From contig NZ_WVUD01000014.1 in assembly GCF_009856865.1 (NCBI RefSeq), positions 1-64,000 of the forward strand: 64,000 nt of DNA. The letters are read 5' to 3'. The position numbers and the translations under genes were made by a program. This document shows, one piece after another, positions 24,740-34,377 of the stretch (the first letter of the stretch is position 1; each line of letters opens with the position of its first letter). A model generated the notes under the pieces. The model was not told the origin of the DNA. It saw only the letters and a program-made list of their open reading frames with translations, and ran no database searches. The stretch comes from Solidesulfovibrio aerotolerans (GTDB lineage: Bacteria; Desulfobacterota; Desulfovibrionia; Desulfovibrionales; Desulfovibrionaceae).

Positions 24740-24884
24740 CCGGCGCGCGCGCGAGCGAGAGCGAGAGCGAGAAAGAAGTAGCGAGAAGAGAAGAGAAGAG
24801 AAGAGAAGGCAGAAGATGCCTCCGGCGGCCGGGGGGATGATCCCCCCGGACCCCTGCACTTGGAGAAGTTTTTAAGGGGTTGCG
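24740..24884 (+). repeat. Dispersed 3'-UTR repeat copy R7 with long purine tract
   Basis: Directly after the uppS stop and in its sense direction. About 70 nt of GA-rich simple repeats (GAGCGAGAGC and AGAAGAG units), GGCAGAAGATG, CCTCCGGCGGCC, core GGGGGGATGATCCCCCC, GGACCCCTG and the tail TTGGAGAAGTTTTTAAGGGG. Confidence 0.8.
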
Positions 24885-24928
24885 ACGCTAGCTTGTACGG
24901 TGTCGGTTGTGGGTCGGGACAGCCGGCC

Positions 24929-25000
24929 CCTTTACCTCTTGCCTTCCAGGAGGGATTCCAAAGGGGCCACCCCTTTGGCTGCCGGAGGCTCTCCCTCTCT
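24929..25000 (-). repeat. Dispersed repeat copy R8, overlapping a reading frame end
   Basis: Minus strand: GAGAGCCTCCGGCAGCC, core AAAGGGGTGGCCCCTTT, GGAATCCCTCC, TGGAAGGCAAGAGGTAAAGG. Same core class as R4. It encodes the last 20 or so residues and the stop of the DUF1330 protein. It faces copy R7 45 nt away in inverted orientation. Confidence 0.75.
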
Positions 25001-25282
25001 CCCTTCCGTCAGCAGCACGCGATAATCGCAGCCAAGGTGCCTGTGCCGGCTCGCTTCCTGGTAGGCGGGACTGCAATAAAAGGCCCTGGCTTCTTCCCGA
25101 GAGGCGAATTCAAGGACAACGACGCCCTGGGCGTCAGGGCCTTCCAGCGTCTCGCAGGGACCGTAAACGACATGGGGCGTGAAGGCATGCCCCTGCATGG
25201 CTTCTGGAGCGAGTTGCTTGTAACGGTCGTACTCGGTTGCATCCCGCATTTTTTCGCGAATAAATATCAGATAAGCAGCCAT
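24932..25282 (-). CDS. DUF1330 family protein with repeat-derived C-terminus
   Basis: 116 residues. The first 95 match the DUF1330 fold, a small ferredoxin-like alpha/beta-barrel dimer: MAAYLIFIREKMRDATEYDRY, VVVLEFASREEARAFYCSPAY, and a final LGCDYRVLLTEG. No catalytic function is established for the family. Family members normally end near that point. Here translation continues through PPAAKGVAPLESLLEGK, which is dispersed repeat R8 read in frame, and the repeat also supplies the stop. Confidence 0.82.
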   Translation of the reverse strand: MAAYLIFIREKMRDATEYDRYKQLAPEAMQGHAFTPHVVYGPCETLEGPDAQGVVVLEFASREEARAFYCSPAYQEASRHRHLGCDYRVLLTEGREGEPPAAKGVAPLESLLEGKR

Positions 25283-25407
25283 TGATTCTCTCCTGAGCCT
25301 GGTTTCTGGACGGTTTTTGCAGTGTCGTGCGCGCTGATGTAAAGAGAATTCAATCTTGGTTTCGGTTCTCTGTCTGCGGTAAGGGCAATTGCCGAACGCA
25401 ACATATT

Positions 25408-26187
25408 CTAGACGACCGGAATCGTTCCGCCATCGATGACATACTCCGTGCCGGTGATCATTACCGCCCGGGGAGAGGCCAGGAACGCAATAAGCTGTGC
25501 CACCTCAAGCGGCGTTGCGGGGCGTCCAAGCGGAATGCCGCCCAGGGAATCCATAATGATCTGCTTGCCGCCGTCATAGTCCGTGTCGGCTTGGGCGGCG
25601 ATCCTTTTGACGAAAGAAACCGCCGCTTCTGTTTCCACCCAGCCGGGCGCGACGCGAACGACTCGAATGCCTTTGGGTGCAACCTCCTTGGACAGGCTCT
25701 TGCTGTAGGTCGAAAGCGCTGCCTTGGCTGCGGCATAGGCCGTTGTGGACTCCGGGAGCGGCAGTCGAGCCTGAATCGAGGTGATATGGATGATAACACC
25801 GGCACCCTGGGCGATCATGCCGGGCAGCAAAGCGCGATCCAGGCGCACGGCGGGAAACAGGTTGAGGGACAGTTCCTTGTGCCATGTCGCGTCGTCAAGG
25901 GCGGCAAACCCGCCTGCCGTGGCCACCGACCCTCCCAGCACATGCACGATGCTGTCCACGCCGCCGAGTCGCTCACCAACAGCCCGTACGACGGCGTCGC
26001 ATCCCGCAATGGTGGTGAGGTCTGCGGCAACAAAGGCGTCCGGCGAAAGCTGTTCCGGTTTCACCCGGGCAACAGCCAGCACGTTGGCCCCGTGTTGGCG
26101 AAATAATGCCGCGACGGCACCGCCGATGCCTTTTGTCCCGGCTGTGACAAGGACGCGCTTGCCCGTAAGCTCAAGATTCATGGACAT
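25408..26187 (-). CDS. Short-chain dehydrogenase/reductase
   Basis: 259 residues, classical SDR. Cofactor motif [12 protein letters not shown] (TGxxxGxG type), then HVLGGSVA in place of the usual NNAG, catalytic Ser in ITSIQAR, YAAAK (YxxxK) and the late GTEYVIDGG. Oxidises or reduces an alcohol/ketone with NAD(P); substrate unknown. Start at the ATG at 26187 with GGAG 8 nt upstream. Divergent from an HxlR regulator, which very likely controls it. Confidence 0.92.
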   Translation of the reverse strand: MSMNLELTGKRVLVTAGTKGIGGAVAALFRQHGANVLAVARVKPEQLSPDAFVAADLTTIAGCDAVVRAVGERLGGVDSIVHVLGGSVATAGGFAALDDATWHKELSLNLFPAVRLDRALLPGMIAQGAGVIIHITSIQARLPLPESTTAYAAAKAALSTYSKSLSKEVAPKGIRVVRVAPGWVETEAAVSFVKRIAAQADTDYDGGKQIIMDSLGGIPLGRPATPLEVAQLIAFLASPRAVMITGTEYVIDGGTIPVV

Positions 26188-26331
26188 GGCTTGATCTCCA
26201 AATATGCAGCGACCGCATTCGGGAATTGTGTGTGCATTGCCGATCCATCCTTTGTTGCAATGTATTTGCGGCAAAGAGTATCTCCAGACGGGCCAAGCTT
26301 CAAGAACGCACGGAAAAGTGAGGGACTTCCC

Positions 26332-26688
26332 TTGAGGAAAGCATATACGCCCGAAACGGCTGCGGCAGATGTGGAGAAAACGCTGCATGTGCTTGGGGGG
26401 CGCTGGAAGCTGATTATTTTGTTCCACCTTTTTGGTGGAAAGCAGCAGCGATACAGCGAACTTGAGCGGCTTATTCCGGGCATTTCGCCCAAAATGCTGG
26501 CCCAGCAGTTGCGGCAGTTGGAGGGTGACGGCCTTGTCGCGCGAAAGCTGTATCCGCAAGTGCCGCCAAAGGTGGAATATCGTTTGACCGATTGGGGCCA
26601 AGCCCTCTGCCCGGCCCTGGATGCCGTGCTGCAATGGGCGGAGCAAAAGCCGGAGGCCGGCGCGCCTTGCGAAGAGGCCGGTTCCTAG
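26332..26688 (+). CDS. HxlR-type winged-helix regulator
   Basis: About 118 residues from the TTG at 26332 (GAGGGA upstream); an in-frame ATG at 26260 is an alternative. HxlR signature: [20 protein letters not shown], then [21 protein letters not shown] (recognition helix) and the wing [21 protein letters not shown]. The family typically senses aldehydes or redox stress and controls a divergent oxidoreductase gene, as here with the SDR. The 145-bp spacer would hold both promoters and the operator. Confidence 0.88.
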   Translation: MRKAYTPETAAADVEKTLHVLGGRWKLIILFHLFGGKQQRYSELERLIPGISPKMLAQQLRQLEGDGLVARKLYPQVPPKVEYRLTDWGQALCPALDAVLQWAEQKPEAGAPCEEAGS

Positions 26689-26802
26689 CCACGGCTGCCG
26701 CGAGCCCAGCCACAGGCATCCTTTCTCTCCAGCACACCCCCCAGGTCCAGGCCCGGGACCGGGGATATTGACTGCGTCGGGTGCCGGGCAGTGTCCTGGT
26801 GC

Positions 26803-28680
26803 TTACGCCAGGGCCGCCGGTGCGCTGGCGCGGGCTCCTTCGGTTTCCAGCTCCTGCATCAGCAGCGTCAGTTCCCGGGCTTGCCGGGTCAGCTCGGCCA
26901 CGGCCCGGGAGGCTTCGCCCATGGCCTGGGAGGTGGCGGCGGAAATGGCACTGACCGCATCCACGGACCGGTTGATCTCGTCGCTGGTGGAGGATTGTTC
27001 TTCGGCCGCTGTGGCGATGGAGCGGACCTGATCCGAGGCCCGTTCCACCAGCCCCACGATCTGGCCCAGGGAGTCGCCGGCGGTGGCGGCCAGGGTGGTC
27101 GCTTCGGCCACGGCCCCGGCCGCCGCGTCCACGTTGTCCACGTTTCGCCGGGCGGCCTGCTGGATACCGTCGATGGCGGTGCCGACTTCCTTGGTGGCGG
27201 TCATGGTTTTTTCGGCCAGCTTTCGCACCTCGTCGGCAACGACGGCAAATCCGCGTCCGGCATCGCCGGCCCGAGCGGCCTCGATGGCGGCGTTTAAGGC
27301 CAGCAGATTAGTCTGGTCGGCGATATCGGAAATAACGTTTAAAATGGCGCCAATATCCTGGGCTGAGCGGCCCAGGGTGTCCATGTCGGTTTTCATGACC
27401 AGGGCCTGCTCCTGCACCTTGGCGATGGCCGCCACCACCTTATCGACCACGCCGGCACCCTCGGCCGCCCTGCCCCGGGCCGCATCGGTGGTGGCGGCGG
27501 CGTTGGCGGCGTTTTTGGCCACTTCCAGCACGGTGGCGTTCATTTCTTCCATGGCTGTGGCCGTCTCGGTCATGCGCTGGGACTGCTCTTGCGCGCCTTG
27601 GGTGGACGTCTCAATGCGCTGGGAGAGTTCGGTCGAGGCTTCGGTCACCACAGACACCACCCCGCCCAGGCGTTGGGCTGCCTGGGACAGGCCCTCGGCT
27701 TTGGCCAGCTCGGCCTTGGCCGAGGCTTCCTGGGCCAAGGCCGTGGCCTGCTGGGCTGCCTGGGCCTTGTCCTGGGCCTCGGCGGTCTTGGCCTCAATAG
27801 CGGTGATGTTGTCCCGCAGGGTGACCACCATGGTGTTGAGCGCCGTCTGCATCTGGGCGGCCTCGTCGTTGCCGACGGCGTCCAGGCGCACGTCCAGGTC
27901 GCCGCCCGCGCAGCGCCGGGCCGCGTCGGTGGCTTGGCGGATGGGGCGGGTGATGGAGGCAATGATGAGCCCGCACAGACCGATCAGCACGGCCAAGGTT
28001 GCGACGCTGCATCCGGCAATGACGGCCAGCGTATCCCGGATGCGCTTTTCGCTGTCCTGGCGGATGGCGGCCTTGGCCCGTTCCACATTATCGATATAGA
28101 CGCCGGTGCCGATCCACAACTCCGTGCCCGGGATCATGGTGGCATAAGCCAGTTTGGGCTGCTCGCCCTGGCCGGGTTTGGGGAAGACGTAGGTAACGAA
28201 CCCGCCGCCGGCCTTGGCCCGGGCAAGGAGTTCGCGTACGAAATAGACGCCGCCGGAGTCTTTGAGATCGCCCAGATCCTTGCCTTGCTTGTCCTTGGCC
28301 GGCGGCAGGGCGATGTTGGTTGTGCCTTGGTAGACGAAGAAGTAGCCGGATTGGTCGTCTTCAAAGCGGTAGGCGTCAACCATGGTTCGGATGATGGTCT
28401 GGCGCGCCTGGGGCTGGGGCACGTCCTTGACCATGGCTGCGATGGCTGCGGCCATGGCGTCGGAGGCGATTTTGAGTTTTTGGCGTTGGCCGTCCAGCAT
28501 CAAGGCCTGGGCCGCAGCGACATTGTGTTCCAGAAGCTGTTGCAGGCCCAGATGGAAGGCCAGGAGCATGCCGGCGGCAAACAGGGTGATCAGTGTCAGG
28601 AGCAGGGCGAACCGCCACGTCAGGTTCACACGGCGCAGCAGGGAAGGCGAGCCACTTACAGTCGTGTCGGTCGCAGCCAC
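26803..28680 (-). CDS. Methyl-accepting chemotaxis protein, single Cache sensor
   Basis: About 625 residues from the GTG at 28680, chosen because GGAGGTG sits 5 nt upstream; an ATG at 28761 with AGGAA is the main alternative. TM1 about 20-42, a periplasmic single-Cache (sCache_2-like) domain with [32 protein letters not shown] and [18 protein letters not shown]2, HAMP ([15 protein letters not shown]), then the signalling domain tip [18 protein letters not shown]. sCache_2 domains of this kind often bind small organic acids; the ligand here is unknown. Downstream of the two-component genes on the same strand but separated by hairpins. Confidence 0.93.
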   Translation of the reverse strand: MAATDTTVSGSPSLLRRVNLTWRFALLLTLITLFAAGMLLAFHLGLQQLLEHNVAAAQALMLDGQRQKLKIASDAMAAAIAAMVKDVPQPQARQTIIRTMVDAYRFEDDQSGYFFVYQGTTNIALPPAKDKQGKDLGDLKDSGGVYFVRELLARAKAGGGFVTYVFPKPGQGEQPKLAYATMIPGTELWIGTGVYIDNVERAKAAIRQDSEKRIRDTLAVIAGCSVATLAVLIGLCGLIIASITRPIRQATDAARRCAGGDLDVRLDAVGNDEAAQMQTALNTMVVTLRDNITAIEAKTAEAQDKAQAAQQATALAQEASAKAELAKAEGLSQAAQRLGGVVSVVTEASTELSQRIETSTQGAQEQSQRMTETATAMEEMNATVLEVAKNAANAAATTDAARGRAAEGAGVVDKVVAAIAKVQEQALVMKTDMDTLGRSAQDIGAILNVISDIADQTNLLALNAAIEAARAGDAGRGFAVVADEVRKLAEKTMTATKEVGTAIDGIQQAARRNVDNVDAAAGAVAEATTLAATAGDSLGQIVGLVERASDQVRSIATAAEEQSSTSDEINRSVDAVSAISAATSQAMGEASRAVAELTRQARELTLLMQELETEGARASAPAALA

Positions 28681-28796
28681 GGGAGCACCTCCGCCGGGTG
28701 TTTGAGGACAGGCAGCAGGATAAGGAATTTGGTTTCGACGATAGGATATCTCCAAAGCCATGACAATACGTTCCTGGGCTTTGGGAGAAAGGTGGA

Positions 28797-28852
28797 ACAA
28801 AAAAATGGCCCCCGCCGGGGAGCGGGGGCCTGGTCAAGGAGGGAGGAGTGCG
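28797..28852. repeat. Constant-loop hairpin H1
   Basis: Stem GGCCCCCGC / GCGGGGGCC (28807-28815 with 28822-28830), loop CGGGGA, plus-strand flank TCAAGGAGGGAGGAG. On the minus strand the stem is followed by ATTTTTTT, so in that direction it resembles an intrinsic terminator just upstream of the chemoreceptor leader. Confidence 0.7.
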
Positions 28853-29015
28853 TCTGCCATGGTGTCGCCTGGGGTGTCGCGCGCACCCTGAAGGCGGCGC
28901 AAACGACGTTCTGGTCCGAGGGGAGAACCATTGCGCCACCATACAGATAGGCAGCGAGGATGACAGGGCCATGGATGGGGCATGAACGTTGGGATGGATT
29001 TGACGCAGGGGGGCA

Positions 29016-29080
29016 CCTCCCTTGAAAAAGCGAAATCCCCGCCGGGGAGCGGGGATTTCGCTTTTTCAAGGGAGGAGGAG
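29016..29080. repeat. Constant-loop hairpin H2 (27-bp perfect stem)
   Basis: A perfect 27-bp inverted repeat (29016-29042 with 29049-29075) with the same CGGGGA loop and the same plus-strand flank CAAGGGAGGAGGAG. The middle of the stem (GAAAAAGCGAAATCCCC) is unrelated to H1 and H3. Confidence 0.78.
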
Positions 29081-29256
29081 AGACTGTGTTGCCTGCCGGC
29101 GGGGAGGGGACCGCCGGAGGTCTGGGGTGTTGCATCATCAAGGCCGGGTCGGCCGGAGGGGGTGGCCGCTTGCCGGTAAAGACAATCTAAGGCCGGTCCA
29201 TGAAGCGGCCATGGCCGCCGCATGAATTCTAATTAGGAATTGCTGGCCCCAAAGAA

Positions 29257-29300
29257 GAAGCCCCCGCCGGGGAGCAGGGGCTTCGTTCAAGGAGGGGGAG
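29257..29300. repeat. Constant-loop hairpin H3
   Basis: Stem GAAGCCCCCGC / GCAGGGGCTTC with one mismatch (29257-29267 with 29274-29284), loop CGGGGA, plus-strand flank TTCAAGGAGGGGGAG. On the minus strand it follows the sensor kinase stop by about 180 nt and could act as its terminator. Confidence 0.68.
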
Positions 29301-29464
29301 AGTGACCTTGGTTGCGCCTGGGATGGGAGGGGCCATCCGGTGCGGCGAAACAAGGCAGAGGGTTCGATTTTGCTTCTGGTCACAAACGGGGCTTTGGCCC
29401 CATCCGATGCCTCCCGTATAGGGGGCGGAGATGAAGCGTGAATGTCGGAAAAATGAACGAAAGT

Positions 29465-30844
29465 TTAGCTTTTTGTCCGACTGGCCGGGAAGAGCAGCGT
29501 GACGCACAAACCAGGGGCGTTATCGGACAGGGTCAGCTCGGCCTGATGCAGCCCGGCAGCGGCGGCCACCAGGGACAGGCCCAGGCCGCTGCCGGGGGTG
29601 TTGCGGCTCGATTCCAGGCGGGTGAAGCGTTCCAGCACCAGCTCCCGGTGCTCGGCCGGGATACCCGGGCCGGTATCGGCCACAGCCAGGGCCACGCCGA
29701 GCGGGCCGCTGGTGAGCGTTAGGCTGATGGAGCCGCCGGCCGGGGTGTATTTGACGGCGTTGTCCAGCAGATTGGCCAGGGCCTGGGACAGCAGGTGGCG
29801 GTTGCCGGGCACGGTCAGGCCCGGGGCCAGATCAAGGGTGAAGGTCAGGCCGGCTTCCTCGGCCACGGGCTCGTAGAGTTCGGCGGCGTCGGCGGCCAGA
29901 CTGGTCAGGTCGATGTCGGTGAAATCCTGGCGGCGCGCCCCGGATTCGGCCTGGGCGATGGTGAGCAAGGCGTTAAAGGTCTGGAGCAGCCCGTCGATTT
30001 CGGTGATGGTCTGTTCCAGGACCGCGCGGGAGGCTTCGGGGCTTTCAACGCGGGTGAGCGACATTTCCAGGCCCGAGCGGATTCGGTTTAGGGGGCCGCG
30101 CAGATCATGGGCGATGTTGTTGGAGACCTGCTTGACCCCTTCCATGAGCCGGACAATCTGGTCGAGCATGGCGTTTAAGTTTTCCGCCAGCCGGTCGAAT
30201 TCGTCGCCGGCCCCCCGGGTGGGGATGCGGCGGGTGAGGTCGCCGTTCATGATTTCGCGGCTGGCCTTGGTGATGACATCGATGCGCTTGAGCATCCAGC
30301 GGCTGGTCAGCACGCCCCCGGCCCCGCCAAGGACCACCGTGAGGAGCAGGCCCCAGAACAGCGCGTCCATGATCAGGCGTTCCACCTTGATGCGCTCGGA
30401 CACGTCGCGTCCGACCACGAGATGGAAATTGCCCGGCAGCAGGAAGTAGCGCATGCGCACGCGGTGGGGCTCAAAGCCTTCGGTGTCTTCCAGGGTGGCG
30501 TCGAACCAGCCGGAGCCGGTGTCCTTGAATTTGGGCCATTCCGGCAGATTGCCGGCCAGGGGATTGAATTTCCAGTCGGTGAGCAGATAGACGCTCGAAC
30601 CGTTTTTGTCCTTGGCCACCCGGGACTTGATGACCCGGATAAGGCCGGTCAGCCCGAGCTGGCCGTACTGTTCGGCCAGCCCCTGGATTTCGGCGTTTAT
30701 CGTCTCGTCGGTCTGGCGCTCCATGAATCCGGCCGTGGAGCTGTAGATAAACCACAGGAGCACCAGCACCGACAGGCCAAAGGCGGCCATGTGCAGGATG
30801 GACAGGCGAAGCGTGGAGGAGCGCAGCAGCTTAGTTGGAATCAC
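29465..30844 (-). CDS. Two-component sensor histidine kinase
   Basis: 459 residues from the GTG at 30844, overlapping the end of the regulator gene by 14 nt. TM1 (LSILHMAAFGLSVLVLLWFIY), a periplasmic domain of about 130 residues, TM2 (ALFWGLLLTVVLGGAGGVL), HAMP, the phospho-acceptor box NNIAHDLRGPLNRIRSG, then ATP-binding N box LANLLDNAVKYTP and G boxes ADTGPGIP and GSGLGLSLV. Architecture resembles heavy-metal/envelope sensors (CusS-like), but the stimulus is not evident. Confidence 0.93.
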   Translation of the reverse strand: MIPTKLLRSSTLRLSILHMAAFGLSVLVLLWFIYSSTAGFMERQTDETINAEIQGLAEQYGQLGLTGLIRVIKSRVAKDKNGSSVYLLTDWKFNPLAGNLPEWPKFKDTGSGWFDATLEDTEGFEPHRVRMRYFLLPGNFHLVVGRDVSERIKVERLIMDALFWGLLLTVVLGGAGGVLTSRWMLKRIDVITKASREIMNGDLTRRIPTRGAGDEFDRLAENLNAMLDQIVRLMEGVKQVSNNIAHDLRGPLNRIRSGLEMSLTRVESPEASRAVLEQTITEIDGLLQTFNALLTIAQAESGARRQDFTDIDLTSLAADAAELYEPVAEEAGLTFTLDLAPGLTVPGNRHLLSQALANLLDNAVKYTPAGGSISLTLTSGPLGVALAVADTGPGIPAEHRELVLERFTRLESSRNTPGSGLGLSLVAAAAGLHQAELTLSDNAPGLCVTLLFPASRTKS

Positions 30845-31508
30845 GCAGGCTGTATCCGGCACCGCGAATGGTGGAGAGCAGGGGCTTGTCGTGGCCCTTG
30901 TCGATCTTGTGCCGCAGGCGGCTGACGTGGACGTCGATGACGTTGGTTTGCGGATCGAAGGAATAGTCCCAGACGTTTTCGAGCAGCATGGTGCGGGTGA
31001 CCACATGGCCGGCATGGCGCATCAGGTATTCGAGCAGGGCGAATTCCTTGGGCTTGAGCTCAATGGTCTGGCCGGCCCGGCGCACCGTGCGGCCCACCAG
31101 ATCCATTTCCAGGTCGGCGACCTTGAGCAAGGTGCCCGGGGCGTCGGAACGGCCCCGGCGCAAGAGCGCTTCCAGCCGGGCCAGCAGTTCGGCAAAGGCG
31201 TAGGGCTTGACCAGATAGTCGTCGCCGCCGGCCTTGAGCCCCTTGACCCGGTCGTCCACATCGCCAAGGGCCGAGAGGATGAGCACCGGGGTCTGGTTGC
31301 CGGCCGACCGCATGGTTTTGACAATGGTCAGGCCGTCGACGCTTGGCAGCATCCGGTCCACCACCACCACGTCATAGGCTTCGGCGGCCACCCGGTAGAG
31401 CGCCTCGCGGCCGTCGGCCACATGTTCCACGACATAGCCGGACTCTTTGAGTCCCTTGACCATGTAGGCGGCGGCTTCCTGGTCGTCTTCCACGATGAAA
31501 ACGCGCAT
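30831..31508 (-). CDS. OmpR-family response regulator
   Basis: 225 residues. Receiver domain with the acidic pocket EDD, phospho-Asp in VVVVDRMLPSVDG and Lys in YLVKPYAF; winged-helix DNA-binding domain with LKPKEFALLEYLMRHAG and VIDVHVSRLRHKID. Transcriptionally pairs with the sensor kinase, whose start lies inside its last codons. 29 nt after the hybrid kinase gene, so all three may be co-transcribed. Confidence 0.95.
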   Translation of the reverse strand: MRVFIVEDDQEAAAYMVKGLKESGYVVEHVADGREALYRVAAEAYDVVVVDRMLPSVDGLTIVKTMRSAGNQTPVLILSALGDVDDRVKGLKAGGDDYLVKPYAFAELLARLEALLRRGRSDAPGTLLKVADLEMDLVGRTVRRAGQTIELKPKEFALLEYLMRHAGHVVTRTMLLENVWDYSFDPQTNVIDVHVSRLRHKIDKGHDKPLLSTIRGAGYSLRDSN

Positions 31509-31537
31509 GGCAGGCTCCTGGGGCGCTTGGGCGGCGG

Positions 31538-34042
31538 TCAGGGCCGGTCCGTCCGACTGCCCGCCCCGTTGGCAATGCGGGTCAGGGCCGCATCGAGTTC
31601 GTGCATGTCGATGGGCTTTGGCACGTAATCGTCAAAGCCGGCCTCAACCATGCGTTCGCGGTAGCCCTTGAGGGCATGGGCCGTCAAGGCCACCACCGGC
31701 GTCTGGGCGGCCTCGCCGAAACGGGCGGGATCGCGCAGTTGGGCCAGGGTCTCAGGCCCGGACAGCCCCGGCATTTCCACATCCATAAGCACGCAATGAA
31801 AGGGTGTTGTGGCCAGCAGTTCCAGGGCGGCCGCGCCTGAATCCACGGCCGTGACCACATGGCCGCGCCGCTCCAGCAGCCGTTTGGCCACGATCTGGTT
31901 GATGAAATTGTCCTCCACCAGCAGGATGCTCATGGGCGGGACGGTGGCGCCGGCTGTGGGGGCGGTGGCGGGTGTTTGCCCGTGCTGGGGCGCTTTTTCG
32001 GGGAGGTCGAAGGGGGCATTGAAAAAAAAGGTGCTGCCCTGGCCCGGGGTGGACTGGACCCAGAGGCGCCCGCCCATGAGTTCGACCAGGCTTTTGCTGA
32101 TGGACAGGCCAAGGCCTGTGCCGCCGGCACCCCGGTTGAGGCTGGCGTCGAGCTGGGTGAAATAGTCGAAAATGCGCTCCTGCTTGTCCGGGGGAATGCC
32201 GATGCCGTCGTCGGCCACGGAAAAAAGCAGGCCCACGGGAGCTGCCGGCTGCCTGCCGTCGGTGCCGGGCAGGGGCATAACCGGGGCCACGGTGACGCGC
32301 ACGGTACCCTTTTTGGTGAATTTAAGGCCGTTGGAAATGAGGTTGCCCACCACCTGGGCCAGCCTTCCGGGGTCGCCGATCAGGATTTTGGGCACAGCCT
32401 GGTCCACGGCGAGCACTAAGGAGTTGCCGTGGCGGGCGGCCAGACCGTCAAACAGACGCAGGCATCCTTCCAGGGTAGCGCGCACGGCAAAGGGCCGACG
32501 GGCCAGTTCCATGCGGCCGGCCTCGACGCGCGAGAAATCGAGGATGTCGTTGATGATCTCCAGCAGATTCTGGGCAGACTGGCGGGCCAGATCAATGTAT
32601 TCGTGCTGCTCGGGGGTCAGCTCCGTGGCCGTGGCCAGTTCAAGCATGCCCATGATGCCGTTCATGGGGGTGCGGATTTCATGGCTCATGGTGGCCAGAA
32701 ACTGCGATTTGGCCCGGTTGGCCGTTTGGGAGGCCTCCATGGCCTTGGTCAGGCGTTCCCGGGTGCGCATCAGCTCGGTAACGTCGATCATGGCCTCGAT
32801 GATATAGGGCGCGCCGGGCAGCTTGCGGGCGGTCTTGTACATGATCCGTTCGCCGTCCAGGGTCGTTACGGAGCATTCCCGGTCGCGCACCAGCCCCGAG
32901 GCGTCGGTGAGCACAGGGCAGGTCTCTTTGTTGCAGAGATAGGCTTTGCAGGATTTGCCCAGGTTCATCGGGCCGAAAATGCGTTCGGCGGCCGGGTTCT
33001 GGTATTCGAGGATGCGGTCTCCGCTCTCGGCCAGGCGCACCTTGACGATGGGGATGGGGGCGCTGTCCAGAACCGTTTCCAGATCGCGCCGGGCCAGCAC
33101 ACTTTCGGTGACGTCCAGGACCAGTCCCTGGACATCGATGACGGCACCGGCGGCGTTGCGGGTGAACTGGACGCGGTCGGTGACGTGGCGCACCTGCCCG
33201 TTTTTGGTCAGGATACGGTAGTCCAGGGCAAAGGCGTTGCGCCCGGAGGCGGCCTGATCGCGCAGGGCCGCCTCGACCCGGGGCAGATCCTCGGGATGGA
33301 CCAGACTTCGGGGCGAGCGCTCCCCGGAGAGGAGGTCTTCGCGGGAAAAGCCGAAGCGGGCGATATTGGAGGAGACAAACGATACCGGGCCGGGGTCGCC
33401 GTCGATGACGGGATAGCGGATGAGATAGGCCGGGCTGGCCTCAAGGATGAGGCTGGCCTGGCGCATGGTCTCGTTGGCTTCGCAGCGCAGGCTGACGTCC
33501 GCGACCATCATGCGCAGGGTCGTTTGGGCCGGGGGCAGATCCTGGCTGGTGCAGATTTCCGTCGTCAGTTCAGCGTAAAACCGGCTGCCGTCGCGTCGGG
33601 TCAGGCGCACTTCCAGGGTCTGGGGGAGACCGGTGTCCAGGGTGCGGCCGATGCCGGCGTGAAAGGCTGTCTGGTCCAGGCGGGCCACACGCACCCCAAA
33701 GGGCTTGCCGATCAGTTCGGTCCGGGGGATGCCGAGCATGGTCGAACCCTTGAGGTTGGCCTCCAGGATCACTCCCCGGGTATCCAGGGTGAAATAGCCG
33801 GCCGGAGCGAAATCGTAGAGATTGGCATAGCGGTCGCGGGTCTGGGCCAGTTCGGACTGGGTGCGGCGCAACTCTTCGTTTTGCAGCTCAAGTTCGATCT
33901 GGTTGACCCGCAGTTCATGCACCAGCCGGGCCAGTGCCTCCGCGGACATGGCCGCAGCTTCCGCCGGCAGTGCGTCCGTCGCCAGGGATTCGGCCTTGCG
34001 GCGCAACGTGGCAAGCATCTCGTCCGAGTCAGGGTCATGCAT
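31538..34042 (-). CDS. Hybrid sensor kinase with PAS domains and receiver
   Basis: 834 residues, no membrane segments, so soluble. An N-terminal coiled coil (HELRVNQIELELQNEELRRTQ) leads into PAS domains (about 70-190, 210-320 and 325-430), then HisKA with MSHEIRTPMNGIMGMLELA, HATPase (NLISNGLKFTKKG, ADDGIGIP) and a C-terminal receiver (SILLVEDNFINQIVAKRLL, phospho-Asp in CVLMDVEMPGLSG). The receiver follows the kinase in one chain, so output would need a further phosphotransfer or direct contact. The ATG at 34042 begins the frame. Confidence 0.93.
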   Translation of the reverse strand: MHDPDSDEMLATLRRKAESLATDALPAEAAAMSAEALARLVHELRVNQIELELQNEELRRTQSELAQTRDRYANLYDFAPAGYFTLDTRGVILEANLKGSTMLGIPRTELIGKPFGVRVARLDQTAFHAGIGRTLDTGLPQTLEVRLTRRDGSRFYAELTTEICTSQDLPPAQTTLRMMVADVSLRCEANETMRQASLILEASPAYLIRYPVIDGDPGPVSFVSSNIARFGFSREDLLSGERSPRSLVHPEDLPRVEAALRDQAASGRNAFALDYRILTKNGQVRHVTDRVQFTRNAAGAVIDVQGLVLDVTESVLARRDLETVLDSAPIPIVKVRLAESGDRILEYQNPAAERIFGPMNLGKSCKAYLCNKETCPVLTDASGLVRDRECSVTTLDGERIMYKTARKLPGAPYIIEAMIDVTELMRTRERLTKAMEASQTANRAKSQFLATMSHEIRTPMNGIMGMLELATATELTPEQHEYIDLARQSAQNLLEIINDILDFSRVEAGRMELARRPFAVRATLEGCLRLFDGLAARHGNSLVLAVDQAVPKILIGDPGRLAQVVGNLISNGLKFTKKGTVRVTVAPVMPLPGTDGRQPAAPVGLLFSVADDGIGIPPDKQERIFDYFTQLDASLNRGAGGTGLGLSISKSLVELMGGRLWVQSTPGQGSTFFFNAPFDLPEKAPQHGQTPATAPTAGATVPPMSILLVEDNFINQIVAKRLLERRGHVVTAVDSGAAALELLATTPFHCVLMDVEMPGLSGPETLAQLRDPARFGEAAQTPVVALTAHALKGYRERMVEAGFDDYVPKPIDMHELDAALTRIANGAGSRTDRP

Positions 34043-34377
34043 GGCAATACTTCCCGGGTGGGATAAACCGGCAAATCCCGGCGGTCCGCGCTTAAAGTAC
34101 AGTATATGTCAATGGACGCTGCTTGCAAAGAGGGATGCAGGCCCGGGGCAGGGCGGACACGCCTGATTTTGCAAAAAAACGGTGGCCTTGTCCTCCCGTG
34201 GCCTTTCTGGGACCGGCCGGGGCCAGCCCGCCAGCCCCGGGGAGCACGCGCCCCGTCAACCGTTCCGGCCTCCCGCGCGCCAACCGGCCAGCCCCGGAGG
34301 CACGGCTTGACGGCCGCCGCTAAAACCGTACACTTTGGGGCAGCGTCGCCGCATACGCTGCCTGGAGAATTTCCCAA
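34043..34377. other. Divergent promoter region, no gene seen
   Basis: 335 nt between the minus-strand hybrid kinase and the plus-strand carbonic anhydrase. It must hold both promoters, but I see no strong promoter match, repeat or conserved RNA. Confidence 0.4.

Larger units (their letters stand above)
28681..29464. other. Non-coding region with three constant-loop hairpins
   Basis: About 780 nt between the sensor kinase and the chemoreceptor. No gene is certain. It carries three copies of a hairpin module (see separate entries) at spacings of about 220 nt. On the plus strand each hairpin is followed by a purine run resembling a ribosome site and then a short open frame (about 34-47 codons), for example from GTG near 28848, 29086 and 29302. 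These peptides show no clear similarity and are not called as genes. Confidence 0.5.

Noticed and set aside
29360-29400. A tRNA-like GGTTCGATT stretch
   Set aside because: No acceptor stem, D-arm or anticodon arm can be drawn around it.
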